NCBI GenBank assembly: GCA_021203665.1
Contig: JAJQAT010000095.1
Span: 1 to 17,762 of the forward strand
Length of the DNA stretch: 17,762 nucleotides
From: Bacillota bacterium
GTDB lineage: Bacteria; Bacillota; Clostridia; UBA1381
Reading direction: 5' to 3'
Shown here: positions 7,480 to 15,001 of the stretch, in pieces
How the letters are laid out: each line of letters starts with the position of its first letter
Position numbering within the stretch: the stretch's first letter is position 1
Notes under the pieces: generated by a model
Database searches by the model: none
The model's input: only the letters and a program-made list of their open reading frames with translations
Told to the model about the DNA's origin: nothing
Translations under genes and position numbers: made by a program

Positions 7480-9195
7480 TTATCTGTTTATTTTTAAATC
7501 CTTTAGTATAAGCTGAACGGTTTCATTGCCCTGATAGCTGTTTATATCCATCTGAAACGCCAAATTAAGCGAGTCGCCGCGGCTTATCATCGCGGCGTAT
7601 TCTCCCATACCGAAGCCTATACAATTTATTATTTGATTGTTTTTCTCGACTTTGAGGCGCAAATGCTTGCCGTCCGCGCCGACCGCCGCGATATTCACAA
7701 CATTGACTTTTCCGATTGCGAACACGGGTCTTTCGTTTCCCATACCGAAGGGCTCGAGAAGTGAAAGCATTTTCGCGTTTTCAAGAGTTACCGCACGCTC
7801 GGAAAGGGGACAGTCTATCTCTACCGAGGGTATCATATCCCGCTCCGCAAGCACCTCGTCCGCATATTTGTTGATTTCCCTTGTGAAGTCGTCCAGGTCG
7901 GACATATTCACGTTAAGTCCCGCCGCGACGGCGTGACCGCCGAAATCGGTAAGATACCTTTCGCATTTGGACAGCGCCTCGAAAAGGTTGAATCCGCCTA
8001 TGCTTCTTCCGGAGCCTTTTCCGACGCCGTTTGAGTATGAAATCAATATGCACGGCTTGTAATATAAAGAGCATAGCCGCGACGCTACGATGCCGATTAC
8101 ACCCTGATGCCATCCCTCGCGGGCAAGCACGATTACCTTTTTCTTTTCAAAATTCGGGTCTGCGGCAGCCATTTCAACAGCCTCGTCAAAAATTTGCTTT
8201 TCCGTAAGCTGACGCTCCTTGTTTTCCGCGTCGAGCGCGAGCGCGATTTCTCTTGCTCTGCCCTCATCGTTTGTAAGAAGAAGCTCCACCGCCGTCGTGG
8301 CGGTGCCGAGTCTGCCGGCGGCGTTTAGCCTCGGCGCGATGGCGAAGGCTATGTTTGACGATGTTATTTTTTCGCTTGATATTCCTGCGACCTCGATTAT
8401 GGCTCTCAGTCCCGGACGCCTGGGGTTGCGCAAAAGCTTAAGTCCCTTGTCAACAATAATTCTGTTTTCGCCCAAAAGCGGAACCACGTCCGCCACGGTG
8501 CCGAGCGCGGCAATATCCGCGTATTTGCAAAACACTTCATTTGTATTCATGCCCTTTTCCATTGCGAGGGCAAGTATCAGCTTGAACGCTACACCCACTC
8601 CGGCGAGCGAGTCGAACGGATAGGTGCAGTCGGGACGCTTTGGATTTAGGATAGCCGCCGCCGCGTCGGGCAGAGCTTCCTTGCAGGTGTGGTGGTCGGT
8701 GATGATTACGTCCATTCCCTGGAGCTTCGCGAACTCAACCTCGCCGATTGCGGTAATTCCGCAGTCAACCGTTATCATTAAATTTGTGCCGCCGCGGAAA
8801 AGCTTGTTCACAGCCATTATATTTATGCCGTAGCCCTCGCCCTTGCGGTCGGGAATGTAATATTCCGCGTCCGCGCCGATTGACAGCAAAAATTCATATA
8901 AAAGAGCCGTAGCCGTAATGCCGTCCACGTCATAGTCGCCGTACACGGTTATTTTTTCCTTGCCGTCCACAGCCTTTAAAATGCGCTCAACAGCTTTGTC
9001 CATATCAAGCATCAGCTTTGGATTTACTATGTCCGACATAGATTTTTTCAGGTATGCGGATATATCGTCCGGCTCCACGCCGCGGTTTAAAAGTATCGTG
9101 GAAATAACGCGCGGTACGCGGTATTTGAGCGATACGGCGTTTATTGTGTCGTCGCGAAGCGTTTTGCTGCGAAATCTCCAAATCTTGTCAATCAT
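7480..9195 (-). CDS. recJ: single-stranded-DNA-specific exonuclease RecJ
   Basis: 5'-to-3' single-strand exonuclease of the DHH family, acting in recombination and base-excision repair. With the start used here it is 571 residues, close to the Escherichia coli form; it lacks the longer C-terminal extension of the Bacillus enzyme. Motifs: VYGDYDVDGITA (84-95), VDCGI (143-147), the DHH motif ITDHHT (165-170), and AGVGVAFKL; then the DHHA1 region with HQGVIGIVASRL and GGHAVAAGLNV, and an OB-fold-like C-terminus. The ATG of MIDKIW was chosen because GGAG lies 6 bases upstream; the GGAG is itself inside an earlier in-frame ATG GAG at 9207 that has no good site of its own. First gene of the - strand operon. 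Confidence 0.95.
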   Translation of the reverse strand: MIDKIWRFRSKTLRDDTINAVSLKYRVPRVISTILLNRGVEPDDISAYLKKSMSDIVNPKLMLDMDKAVERILKAVDGKEKITVYGDYDVDGITATALLYEFLLSIGADAEYYIPDRKGEGYGINIMAVNKLFRGGTNLMITVDCGITAIGEVEFAKLQGMDVIITDHHTCKEALPDAAAAILNPKRPDCTYPFDSLAGVGVAFKLILALAMEKGMNTNEVFCKYADIAALGTVADVVPLLGENRIIVDKGLKLLRNPRRPGLRAIIEVAGISSEKITSSNIAFAIAPRLNAAGRLGTATTAVELLLTNDEGRAREIALALDAENKERQLTEKQIFDEAVEMAAADPNFEKKKVIVLAREGWHQGVIGIVASRLCSLYYKPCILISYSNGVGKGSGRSIGGFNLFEALSKCERYLTDFGGHAVAAGLNVNMSDLDDFTREINKYADEVLAERDMIPSVEIDCPLSERAVTLENAKMLSLLEPFGMGNERPVFAIGKVNVVNIAAVGADGKHLRLKVEKNNQIINCIGFGMGEYAAMISRGDSLNLAFQMDINSYQGNETVQLILKDLKINR

Positions 9196-9239
9196 AGTAT
9201 ACTCCATAGCGTGAATTTTTAAAATAAATCTTTCATATT

Positions 9240-9268
9240 ATTATAACATTTTTTCGGATAGATTTCAA
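9240..9268 (-). promoter_or_regulatory. promoter of the recJ-rel-yaaA-recF-remB-gyrB operon
   Basis: Read on the - strand, TTGAAA (9263-9268), 17 bases, then TATAAT (9240-9245) preceded by TGT, which makes an extended -10. This is a near-consensus sigma-A promoter about 45 bases before the recJ start. It faces away from pstS. Confidence 0.85.
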
Positions 9269-9294
9269 GTATAACGGAGTATTTTTATGGAAAA

Positions 9295-9418
9295 TTAACA
9301 TTTAAGATTACCTTTACAAATTTAAGTCGGATTTTACGCGTAAGCGCGAAATCCCGATTTTATTTTACGTTGATTTTAACTTTTTAAGGTAGTGGATTTT
9401 ACATTGACGGAGTAAAAT
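9295..9418 (+). promoter_or_regulatory. candidate PhoP-box region and -10 of the pst operon
   Basis: The stretch before pstS is rich in TTAACA/TTTTAC-like words of the kind recognised by Gram-positive PhoP: TTAACA (9295-9300), TTTACA (9313-9318), TTTTAC (9363-9368), TTTTAA (9374-9379, 11 bases later) and TTTTAC (9397-9402). TAAAAT at 9413-9418 could be the -10, and the position of its -35 holds no consensus, as expected for an activator-dependent promoter. The phasing is not perfect at every repeat. Phosphate control is inferred from the operon content. Confidence 0.4.
9324..9360 (+). other. imperfect hairpin in the recJ-pstS divergent region
   Basis: CGCG, TAAG, CGCG forms the core (9337-9348), flanked by GGATTT/AAATCC and an outer AAGTC/GATTT pairing with small bulges. 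On the + strand it is followed by TATTTTACG, giving it a terminator-like look, but no + strand gene lies upstream. It may block stray transcription or form part of the pst control region; the role is inference. Confidence 0.5.
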
Positions 9419-9449
9419 GGAGTTACAAACGAAAAAGGAGATATGAAAA

Positions 9450-10355
9450 ATGAAAACAAAAAAATTAACAGCGGTTTTATTAACGGGAATTTTAGCGTCT
9501 GCGGCGCTTGCGGGCTGCGGCGGCGCAACTGAAACAAGCGACACATCGGGAAGCGGCTCAAGCTCGTCATTTGACGCGGACAACGAAATCACGGTTGTTT
9601 CGAGAGAAAACGGCAGCGGCACTCGCGGCGCGTTTATAGAGCTTATGGGAATAGAGGAAAAGGGCGACGACGGCACAACCACCGACAACACAACCGCGGA
9701 GGCGGTTATCGCGAACAAGACGGACGTTATGCTTACAAACGTATCCGGCGATGAATACGCTATCGGTTATGTTTCGCTCGGCTCGCTTTCTTCAAGCGTA
9801 AAGGCGGTGTCGGTTGACGGCGTTGAAGCTACCGCGGAAAACATAAAGAACGGTACATACACGGTCGCAAGACCCTTCAATATTGCCACACAGGCTGAAA
9901 TTTCAGAGGTGGCTCAGGACTTCATCGACTTTATTCTTTCAAGCGACGGTCAGGAAATTGTTTCCGACGGCTATATAAAGGTTGACGAGGACGCGGCTCC
10001 GTATTCGGGCTCAATGCCGGCGGGCAAGATAGTTGTAGCTGGCTCGTCATCGGTATCGCCGATAATGGAAAAGCTCAAGGAGGCGTATCTTGAGGTGAAC
10101 ACAAACGCCGAAATAGAGCTGCAAACAAGCGATTCAACAGCCGGAATGACAGGCGCAATCGAAGGCACCTGCGACATAGGTATGGCGTCAAGAGATTTGA
10201 AGGACAGCGAAAAGGAAACTCTTACCGCGACGGCAATCGCACTTGACGGCATCGCTGTAATCGTAAATCCCGAAAATCCGGTTGATAACCTCACAAGCGA
10301 AAATATCAAAGACATCTTTACAGGCACTGTAACCGCTTGGAGTGAGATACTATGA
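9450..10355 (+). CDS. pstS: phosphate-binding lipoprotein PstS, circularly permuted
   Basis: Extracellular phosphate-binding lipoprotein of the Pst importer. A signal peptide ends in the lipobox LAGC (Cys23), followed by a Ser/Gly/Thr linker to about residue 45. The domain order is swapped relative to ordinary PstS. Residues 46-177 are the part that usually comes last: VVSRENGSGTRGAF (49-62), AIGYVSLGSL (104-113), RPFNIAT (141-147) and FIDFILSSDGQEIV (158-171). A short linker (about 178-191) leads to the part that usually comes first: KIVVAGSSSVSPIMEKL (193-209), SDSTAGMTG (227-235), IGMASRDLKD (243-252) and DGIAVIVNPENPVDNLT (266-282), ending TAWSEIL. All expected ligand-contacting loops (SGTRG, AGSSSVSP, STAG, SRDLK) are present. 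AAGGAG lies 9 bases before the ATG. The last codons TGG AGT GAG also supply the pstC ribosome binding site, and the stop overlaps pstC as ATGA. Confidence 0.93.
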   Translation: MKTKKLTAVLLTGILASAALAGCGGATETSDTSGSGSSSSFDADNEITVVSRENGSGTRGAFIELMGIEEKGDDGTTTDNTTAEAVIANKTDVMLTNVSGDEYAIGYVSLGSLSSSVKAVSVDGVEATAENIKNGTYTVARPFNIATQAEISEVAQDFIDFILSSDGQEIVSDGYIKVDEDAAPYSGSMPAGKIVVAGSSSVSPIMEKLKEAYLEVNTNAEIELQTSDSTAGMTGAIEGTCDIGMASRDLKDSEKETLTATAIALDGIAVIVNPENPVDNLTSENIKDIFTGTVTAWSEIL

Positions 10356-11209
10356 GAAAATATAAAGAGAGGATAATGAGCGGAGTATTCTTTGTCTGCG
10401 CCATTACTTCAATCCTTGCCGTACTGCTGATATGTATATTCCTGTTCGCGAACGGAATACCGGCAATGGGCAAGGTGGGACTGTTCAAATTCCTCGCGGG
10501 AACCACCTGGGCTCCGACAGATAATCCCGCATCATTCGGTATCTTCCCGATGATTTTGGGAAGCATATATGTAACTGCGGGCGCCGTTATAATCGGCGTC
10601 CCGATAGGCATACTGACATCGGTGTTTATGTCAATGTATTGCCCTAAACCCTTGTATAAAATCCTCAAACCTGCCACGGAGCTTTTGGCAGGTATCCCCT
10701 CGATAGTATACGGCTTTTTCGGACTTGTGGTGCTGGTGCCGTTTGTAAAGACGGTGTTCGGAGGAAACGGCAACAGTATCCTCACAGCCTCGATTTTGCT
10801 TGGAATAATGATACTGCCCACGATAATCGGCGTGTCGGAAAGCGCGCTGAGGAGTGTTCCGGAGCAGTATTACGAAGGCTCTCTCGCGCTCGGCGCGACA
10901 AAGGAAAGAAGCATATTCGCCGTGATTATTCCGGCTGCAAGGTCGGGTATACTCGCGGGCGTAATCCTCGGCGTGGGCAGAGCGATAGGCGAGACTATGG
11001 CGGTAATCATGGTTGCGGGCAATCAGGCGAGAATGCCGGCAGGTCTTTTAAAGGGTATAAGAACTCTTACCTCCAACATTGTTATAGAAATGGGCTACGC
11101 GGCGGATTTGCACCGCGAGGTGCTTATCGCGACGGGCGTTGTATTATTCGTGTTCATACTTATAATCAATCTGTCATGCTCGATAATAAAGAGTAGGAGG
11201 AAAGACTGA
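10352..11209 (+). CDS. pstC: phosphate ABC transporter permease PstC
   Basis: One of the two membrane subunits of the Pst phosphate importer. The 285 residues hold about six transmembrane helices: one near the N-terminus (FFVCAITSILAVLLICIFLF), then a cluster starting with the ILGSIYVTAGAVIIGVPIGI helix. The PstC-type stretch ELLAGIPSIVYGFFGL is present, as is the cytoplasmic coupling loop that contacts PstB, EGSLALGATKERSIFAVIIP, and GRAIGETMAV follows. The start ATG overlaps the pstS stop (ATGA) and uses GGAG within the last pstS codons. Its TGA overlaps the pstA start by one base. Sequence and position make the call secure. Confidence 0.96.
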   Translation: MRKYKERIMSGVFFVCAITSILAVLLICIFLFANGIPAMGKVGLFKFLAGTTWAPTDNPASFGIFPMILGSIYVTAGAVIIGVPIGILTSVFMSMYCPKPLYKILKPATELLAGIPSIVYGFFGLVVLVPFVKTVFGGNGNSILTASILLGIMILPTIIGVSESALRSVPEQYYEGSLALGATKERSIFAVIIPAARSGILAGVILGVGRAIGETMAVIMVAGNQARMPAGLLKGIRTLTSNIVIEMGYAADLHREVLIATGVVLFVFILIINLSCSIIKSRRKD

Positions 11210-12087
11210 TGAAAAAGCTGATTCAAAATATCGGCAAGCCGTTTAAAAAGGCTGCCGATGCGTTAAGAAAATTTCATATCGGCTCAAAGGCTTTAAAGGG
11301 ACTTGTCATTTTGGCAAGCACCCTTACCTTTGCGGTATTGATATTCCTCATAGCGTATATACTCATCAAGGGCATTCCGCATCTGTCGCCGGAGCTTTTC
11401 AGCCTGAAATACACAACGGAAAACGTGTCCATGCTGCCCGCGATAATCAATACCTTGATAATGACGGTGTGCGCGCTTGTCGTTGCCGTGCCTCTCGGCA
11501 TATTCACGGCGATATACCTTGTGGAATACGCGAAAAAGGGCAATAAGATTGTCGGACTTATCCGCATAACGGCGGAAACTCTTTCCGGAATACCGTCAAT
11601 AGTGTACGGCTTGTTCGGTATGCTGTTCTTCGTAACCTACCTGAAATGGGGCTACTCGATTTTAGCCGGCGCGGCTACTCTCGCGATAATGGTGCTGCCG
11701 CTTATAATGCGAACGGCGGAGGAGGCGCTTTTAAGCGTTCCCGACACATACAGAGAGGGCAGCTTCGGCGTCGGAGCGGGCAAGCTGAGAACCGTGTTCC
11801 GCGTGGTTATCCCGTCCGCGATGCCGGGCATACTTTCGGGAGTGATACTCGCCATAGGCAGAATCGTCGGCGAAACTGCGGCGCTTATTTATACGGCGGG
11901 CACGGTTGCCGATGTCGCGTCAAATTTGTTCTCGTCGGGCAGAACGCTGGCTATACATATGTATGTGCTTTCAAGCGAGGGACTTTACACCAATCAGGCA
12001 TACGCCACGGCGGTTGTGCTTTTGGTATTCGTGCTCCTGATTAACTTTATGTCGTCGGCGATAGCGAAAAAGTTTACATCAAAGTAG
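11209..12087 (+). CDS. pstA: phosphate ABC transporter permease PstA
   Basis: Second membrane subunit of the phosphate importer, pairing with PstC. The 292 residues start with a basic cytoplasmic stretch of about 30 residues, then six predicted helices. PstA-typical features are ETLSGIPSIVYGLFGMLFF, the coupling loop EGSFGVGAGKLRTVFRVVIP, and GRIVGETAALIYTAG. A late extracellular segment (SSGRTLAIHMYVLSSEG) carries the TLAIHMY motif usual for PstA, which separates it from PstC. AGGAGG lies 8 bases before the ATG. It overlaps pstC by one base (TGATG), so the two permeases are probably made in equal amounts. Confidence 0.96.
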   Translation: MKKLIQNIGKPFKKAADALRKFHIGSKALKGLVILASTLTFAVLIFLIAYILIKGIPHLSPELFSLKYTTENVSMLPAIINTLIMTVCALVVAVPLGIFTAIYLVEYAKKGNKIVGLIRITAETLSGIPSIVYGLFGMLFFVTYLKWGYSILAGAATLAIMVLPLIMRTAEEALLSVPDTYREGSFGVGAGKLRTVFRVVIPSAMPGILSGVILAIGRIVGETAALIYTAGTVADVASNLFSSGRTLAIHMYVLSSEGLYTNQAYATAVVLLVFVLLINFMSSAIAKKFTSK

Positions 12088-12107
12088 GAAAGGAATGAAT
12101 TATAACA

Positions 12108-12854
12108 GTGAAATTTGATATAAAAAATCTGAATTTGCACTACGGCGATTTCCACGCGCTTAAAGGCATTGATATGCGGATAAAGGAAAATGAGGTTACG
12201 GCGTTTATAGGTCCGTCGGGCTGCGGCAAATCCACATTTTTAAAGACGCTCAACAGAATGAACGACCTTGTTGAGGGCTGCAAAATCGAAGGCACCGTTT
12301 TGCTTGACGGCAAAAATGTGTACGGCGATATTGAGGTGAACGAGCTTCGCCGCCGTGTCGGAATGGTATTCCAGAAGCCTAACCCGTTCCCTATGAGCGT
12401 GTATGACAATATAGCGTACGGACCGAGGACTCACGGAATAAGGTCAAAAGCGAAGCTTGACGAAATAGTTGAGCGCTCGCTAAGACAGGCGGCTATATGG
12501 GACGAGGCAAAGGACAGACTGAAAAAAAGCGCGCTCGGAATGTCGGGCGGACAGCAGCAGAGATTGTGCATAGCAAGAGCGCTTGCCGTTGAACCCGAGG
12601 TGCTGCTCATGGACGAGCCTACCTCCGCGCTTGACCCGATTTCCACATCAAAGATTGAGGACCTTACGTGGGAGCTGAAGAAAAAATATACAATAGTAAT
12701 GGTAACGCATAATATGCAGCAGGCTGCGAGAATTTCCGATAAAACCGCGTTCTTTCTGTTGGGCGAAATGATTGAGTTTGACGATACGCAAAAAGTATTC
12801 TCAAAACCGAAGGATAAGCGGACTGAGGATTATATAACAGGGAGGTTCGGATAA
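12108..12854 (+). CDS. pstB: phosphate ABC transporter ATP-binding protein PstB
   Basis: ATPase of the phosphate importer, acting as a dimer below PstC/PstA. The 248 residues show Walker A GPSGCGKST (35-43), the Q-loop VFQKPNPFPMSVYDN typical of PstB, the signature MSGGQQQRLCIARALA, Walker B VLLMDEPTSALDP and the H-loop VMVTHNMQQA. The signature has methionine in place of the usual leucine, a conservative change. The start is GTG. The ribosome binding site AGGAAAGGA ends about 13 bases upstream, which is long, and a seven-codon open frame (ATG at 12095, stop at 12118) starts closer to it and overlaps the pstB start. Translation of pstB may thus be tempered or coupled to pstA. No better in-frame start exists upstream. 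Confidence 0.96.
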   Translation: MKFDIKNLNLHYGDFHALKGIDMRIKENEVTAFIGPSGCGKSTFLKTLNRMNDLVEGCKIEGTVLLDGKNVYGDIEVNELRRRVGMVFQKPNPFPMSVYDNIAYGPRTHGIRSKAKLDEIVERSLRQAAIWDEAKDRLKKSALGMSGGQQQRLCIARALAVEPEVLLMDEPTSALDPISTSKIEDLTWELKKKYTIVMVTHNMQQAARISDKTAFFLLGEMIEFDDTQKVFSKPKDKRTEDYITGRFG

Positions 12855-13498
12855 TGAGAGAGAAATTTTCAAGGCAGCTTAAACAGCTGAATGATAAGCT
12901 CAGCGAGATGGGCGCGCTGATAGAGAGCGCCATCGCGAACGCCGTTCAGGCGATTGACGGCGACAAGCACGCCATAAAGACCGCGAACGAGTATGAGGAG
13001 GAAATAGACAGAAAGGAAAAGGAGATAGAAAGTCTTTGCCTCAAGCTGCTTTTGACTCAGCAGCCGGTGGCGAGCGATTTAAGGCTTATTTCCGCGGCGC
13101 TTAAGATGATAACCGATATGGAGCGCATAGGCGACCAGGCGGATGATATTGCCGAGATTGCCGCGACGGCAAAGCAGCCGTCTTATATAGAAAAGTACTC
13201 CCATGTGCAGCGAATGGCGGCGGCAACCATCGATATGGTCAATAAAAGCGTTGACGCGTTCGTGAATAAGGATATAGCTATGGCTGAGGATGTCATATGC
13301 TCCGATGATTTGGTTGACGCGCTGTTTGATAACGTCAGAGACGATATGATAGACGCGATTAAAAACGGCACGGAGCATAAGAACGATATTTTAAACCTGC
13401 TGATGATTGCCAAATATTTTGAAAGAATAGGCGACCACGCCGCGAATATCGCGGAATGGGTGCAGTTCTCAATCACGGGCGAGCATAAGCAAATGTAA
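12854..13498 (+). CDS. phoU: phosphate signalling regulator PhoU
   Basis: Cytoplasmic all-helical regulator that links the Pst transporter to phosphate sensing and restrains uptake. The 214 residues contain two PhoU repeats, each with the family's metal-site motif. The first has DLRLISAALKMITDMERIGDQ (about 75-95), of which the ERIGDQADDIAE part is diagnostic; the second has LMIAKYFERIGDHAANIAEW. Length is normal. GGGAGG precedes the ATG, which overlaps the pstB stop (TAATG). It is the last gene of the pst operon and is followed by hairpins. No phoR/phoP two-component genes follow, so the sensor of this circuit must be elsewhere. Confidence 0.96.
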   Translation: MREKFSRQLKQLNDKLSEMGALIESAIANAVQAIDGDKHAIKTANEYEEEIDRKEKEIESLCLKLLLTQQPVASDLRLISAALKMITDMERIGDQADDIAEIAATAKQPSYIEKYSHVQRMAAATIDMVNKSVDAFVNKDIAMAEDVICSDDLVDALFDNVRDDMIDAIKNGTEHKNDILNLLMIAKYFERIGDHAANIAEWVQFSITGEHKQM

Positions 13499-13499
13499 T

Positions 13500-13530
13500 T
13501 TTCGTCGGTTTTCCCATTCTCCCGACGAAA
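13500..13530 (+). repeat. first hairpin after phoU
   Basis: TTTCGTCGG (13500-13508) pairs perfectly with CCGACGAAA (13522-13530) around a 13-base loop, starting two bases after the phoU stop. No T-run follows, so it is more likely a 3'-end protecting stem than a complete terminator; the true terminator follows at 13548. Confidence 0.65.
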
Positions 13531-13547
13531 TTCATATATACCACATC

Positions 13548-13586
13548 AATATAGGCAAAACCTGACAGGTTTTGCCTATATTTTTT
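13548..13586 (+). terminator. intrinsic terminator of the pst operon
   Basis: AATATAGGCAAAACC (13548-13562) pairs perfectly with GGTTTTGCCTATATT (13568-13582) around a 5-base loop and runs into TTTTTT (13581-13586). The T-run overlaps the stop codon of the convergent membrane protein gene. In the other direction the tail is only weakly T-rich (TATATT), so it may work less well for that gene. Confidence 0.9.
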
Positions 13587-14979
13587 ATAAATTCGCGAAT
13601 ATTTGCATTTGAGATTTCTTTAATCGTAGTCTTGCGGCGGTTGACAGAGCCGCTTCTCCTGTAAGACTGTCTTTACCTTTGCATAATTCTTTAACCTCAT
13701 CATATATCTTGGTCAGCTCTTCACGTTCAACACTCTTGCCTTTACCGCGCAGACTGTTGGAGATTTCATTGTACAGATTATTTATTTCTTCTTCAAGCCG
13801 GAATACATCTTGTTTGTACTGTTCCGCCTTACGTTCTGTCTCTTCCTTGCGCTTTTTCGCATTTATCATTTCAATTTCACACGGGGGCATATATCTGTCA
13901 AATCTATGTTGATTGTTGAAATCATTCTTGCTACAGTCTTTCAAATAATCCCATTCTGCTTTTCTTTTATCCTCAGCGTCAACTTGCGGAATATCATCCA
14001 ATACCGATGGGTTATTCTTGATTTCAGTCCGCGCTTTCTGTATTTCCTTATCTATAATCTCATTAATACCCTGGCGAAAAAACTCCTTTGCTTCTTTCGA
14101 TTTTTTAATGCTCTCAGGATCGGTCTTGCGTTCATTTTGAGCATTTTGGAAATAGCCCATGAGCAGAATGAGCGGCAACATGAGTGGAATGCCAATAGTA
14201 ACTGCAAGGTAAACAACTATATCATTGACATCTATGAGAAATGGAGTCGTAAACACTGCGAAAAAATAAGTCATAAATCCTGCGAAAATACCAATTCTCC
14301 TTTTTCCCCTCATAGGATTCATTACCCAACTTAGAAACGCCCCTAACATATATATAAAAGCAAATCCAAGCCATAAGGAAATACCTGCTGAACCATCTAT
14401 CCAACCAAAAGTATTGCTCAAAGCAGTGCTCGCTGTTGCCATTAACACGCACAAACAAGCTATTATCCCCGCTTGAGGAGCTGTGATTAATTGAATGTCT
14501 AAGCTTTTCTTGACAGATTTGCGAGTATACTGCCACTCCTTCTCCCTCTCCGGAGACATTAAATAACTATCTGTAGTAGGACGCGCAGTTGATGGCATCC
14601 CTACAGCGGAGCGATAGTTCGGATCTTTTATCGCGCCGCTTATTAACGGGTAGTTTATGTTCTTAAGATATTTATATCCCTCACGAGCAAGTATTTCAGC
14701 TACATCCTTTGCTTCCCCAGAAGGGAATAGCTGCCCATCAACGAAAAAATAATTGGGATTATTTTTATCAGGAGATGGAGTTTTGTCATGCCCGAGAAGT
14801 TCTCGAAATTCTTGCGGCTTTTCACGATACATCTGTTCGAGTTCGAGCTGCCGCTCTTTGTTATATCCTGCCATGTTAAGATATATATGATCTTCAAGCG
14901 GGTCTAAGTGCACTGACTTTGGTCTATTCGTCATTTGCGAAGCAGCTCCTAACCCTAAGTAAAACCAATCGTCACTCAT
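13585..14979 (-). CDS. unrecognised four-helix membrane protein with coiled-coil tail
   Basis: I do not recognise this 464-residue protein. Four hydrophobic segments lie at about 163-189, 198-220, 228-249 and 252-277. The positive loop NPMRGKRR (221-228) between the second and third puts both ends in the cytoplasm. The N-terminal 160 residues are soluble and rich in Tyr, Asn, Pro and charged residues (YFFVDGQLFPSGEAKDVAEI near 77-96). The C-terminal 187 residues are highly charged, with a probable coiled coil at about 371-410. There is no signal peptide and no enzymatic motif I can name. The start is the ATG at 14979, with AAGGAG 8 bases upstream; an in-frame GTG at 14988 overlaps that site. 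Sample lines of the gene have about 37-43% GC against 58-62% in sampled gyrB and dehydrogenase lines, suggesting a different origin. It follows the 166-residue gene by 22 bases. Confidence 0.8.
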   Translation of the reverse strand: MSDDWFYLGLGAASQMTNRPKSVHLDPLEDHIYLNMAGYNKERQLELEQMYREKPQEFRELLGHDKTPSPDKNNPNYFFVDGQLFPSGEAKDVAEILAREGYKYLKNINYPLISGAIKDPNYRSAVGMPSTARPTTDSYLMSPEREKEWQYTRKSVKKSLDIQLITAPQAGIIACLCVLMATASTALSNTFGWIDGSAGISLWLGFAFIYMLGAFLSWVMNPMRGKRRIGIFAGFMTYFFAVFTTPFLIDVNDIVVYLAVTIGIPLMLPLILLMGYFQNAQNERKTDPESIKKSKEAKEFFRQGINEIIDKEIQKARTEIKNNPSVLDDIPQVDAEDKRKAEWDYLKDCSKNDFNNQHRFDRYMPPCEIEMINAKKRKEETERKAEQYKQDVFRLEEEINNLYNEISNSLRGKGKSVEREELTKIYDEVKELCKGKDSLTGEAALSTAARLRLKKSQMQIFANL

Positions 14980-15001
14980 ATCTATCACTCCTTTGCTTCA
15001 T

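Noticed and set aside
9324..9360. Riboswitch or attenuator in the pst leader
   Set aside because: The likely pst start lies downstream of the hairpin, and the structure matches no riboswitch class I know; I list it as a hairpin only.
9450..10355. PstS read as a truncated or frameshifted pseudogene because the usual N-terminal domain is missing at its start
   Set aside because: The missing part is present in the same frame at the other end, all binding loops are intact, and the gene has a signal peptide, a good ribosome binding site and an ATGA overlap with pstC.
11646..12044. 132-residue + strand frame inside pstA
   Set aside because: It overlaps the conserved coupling loop and final helices of PstA in another frame and matches nothing.
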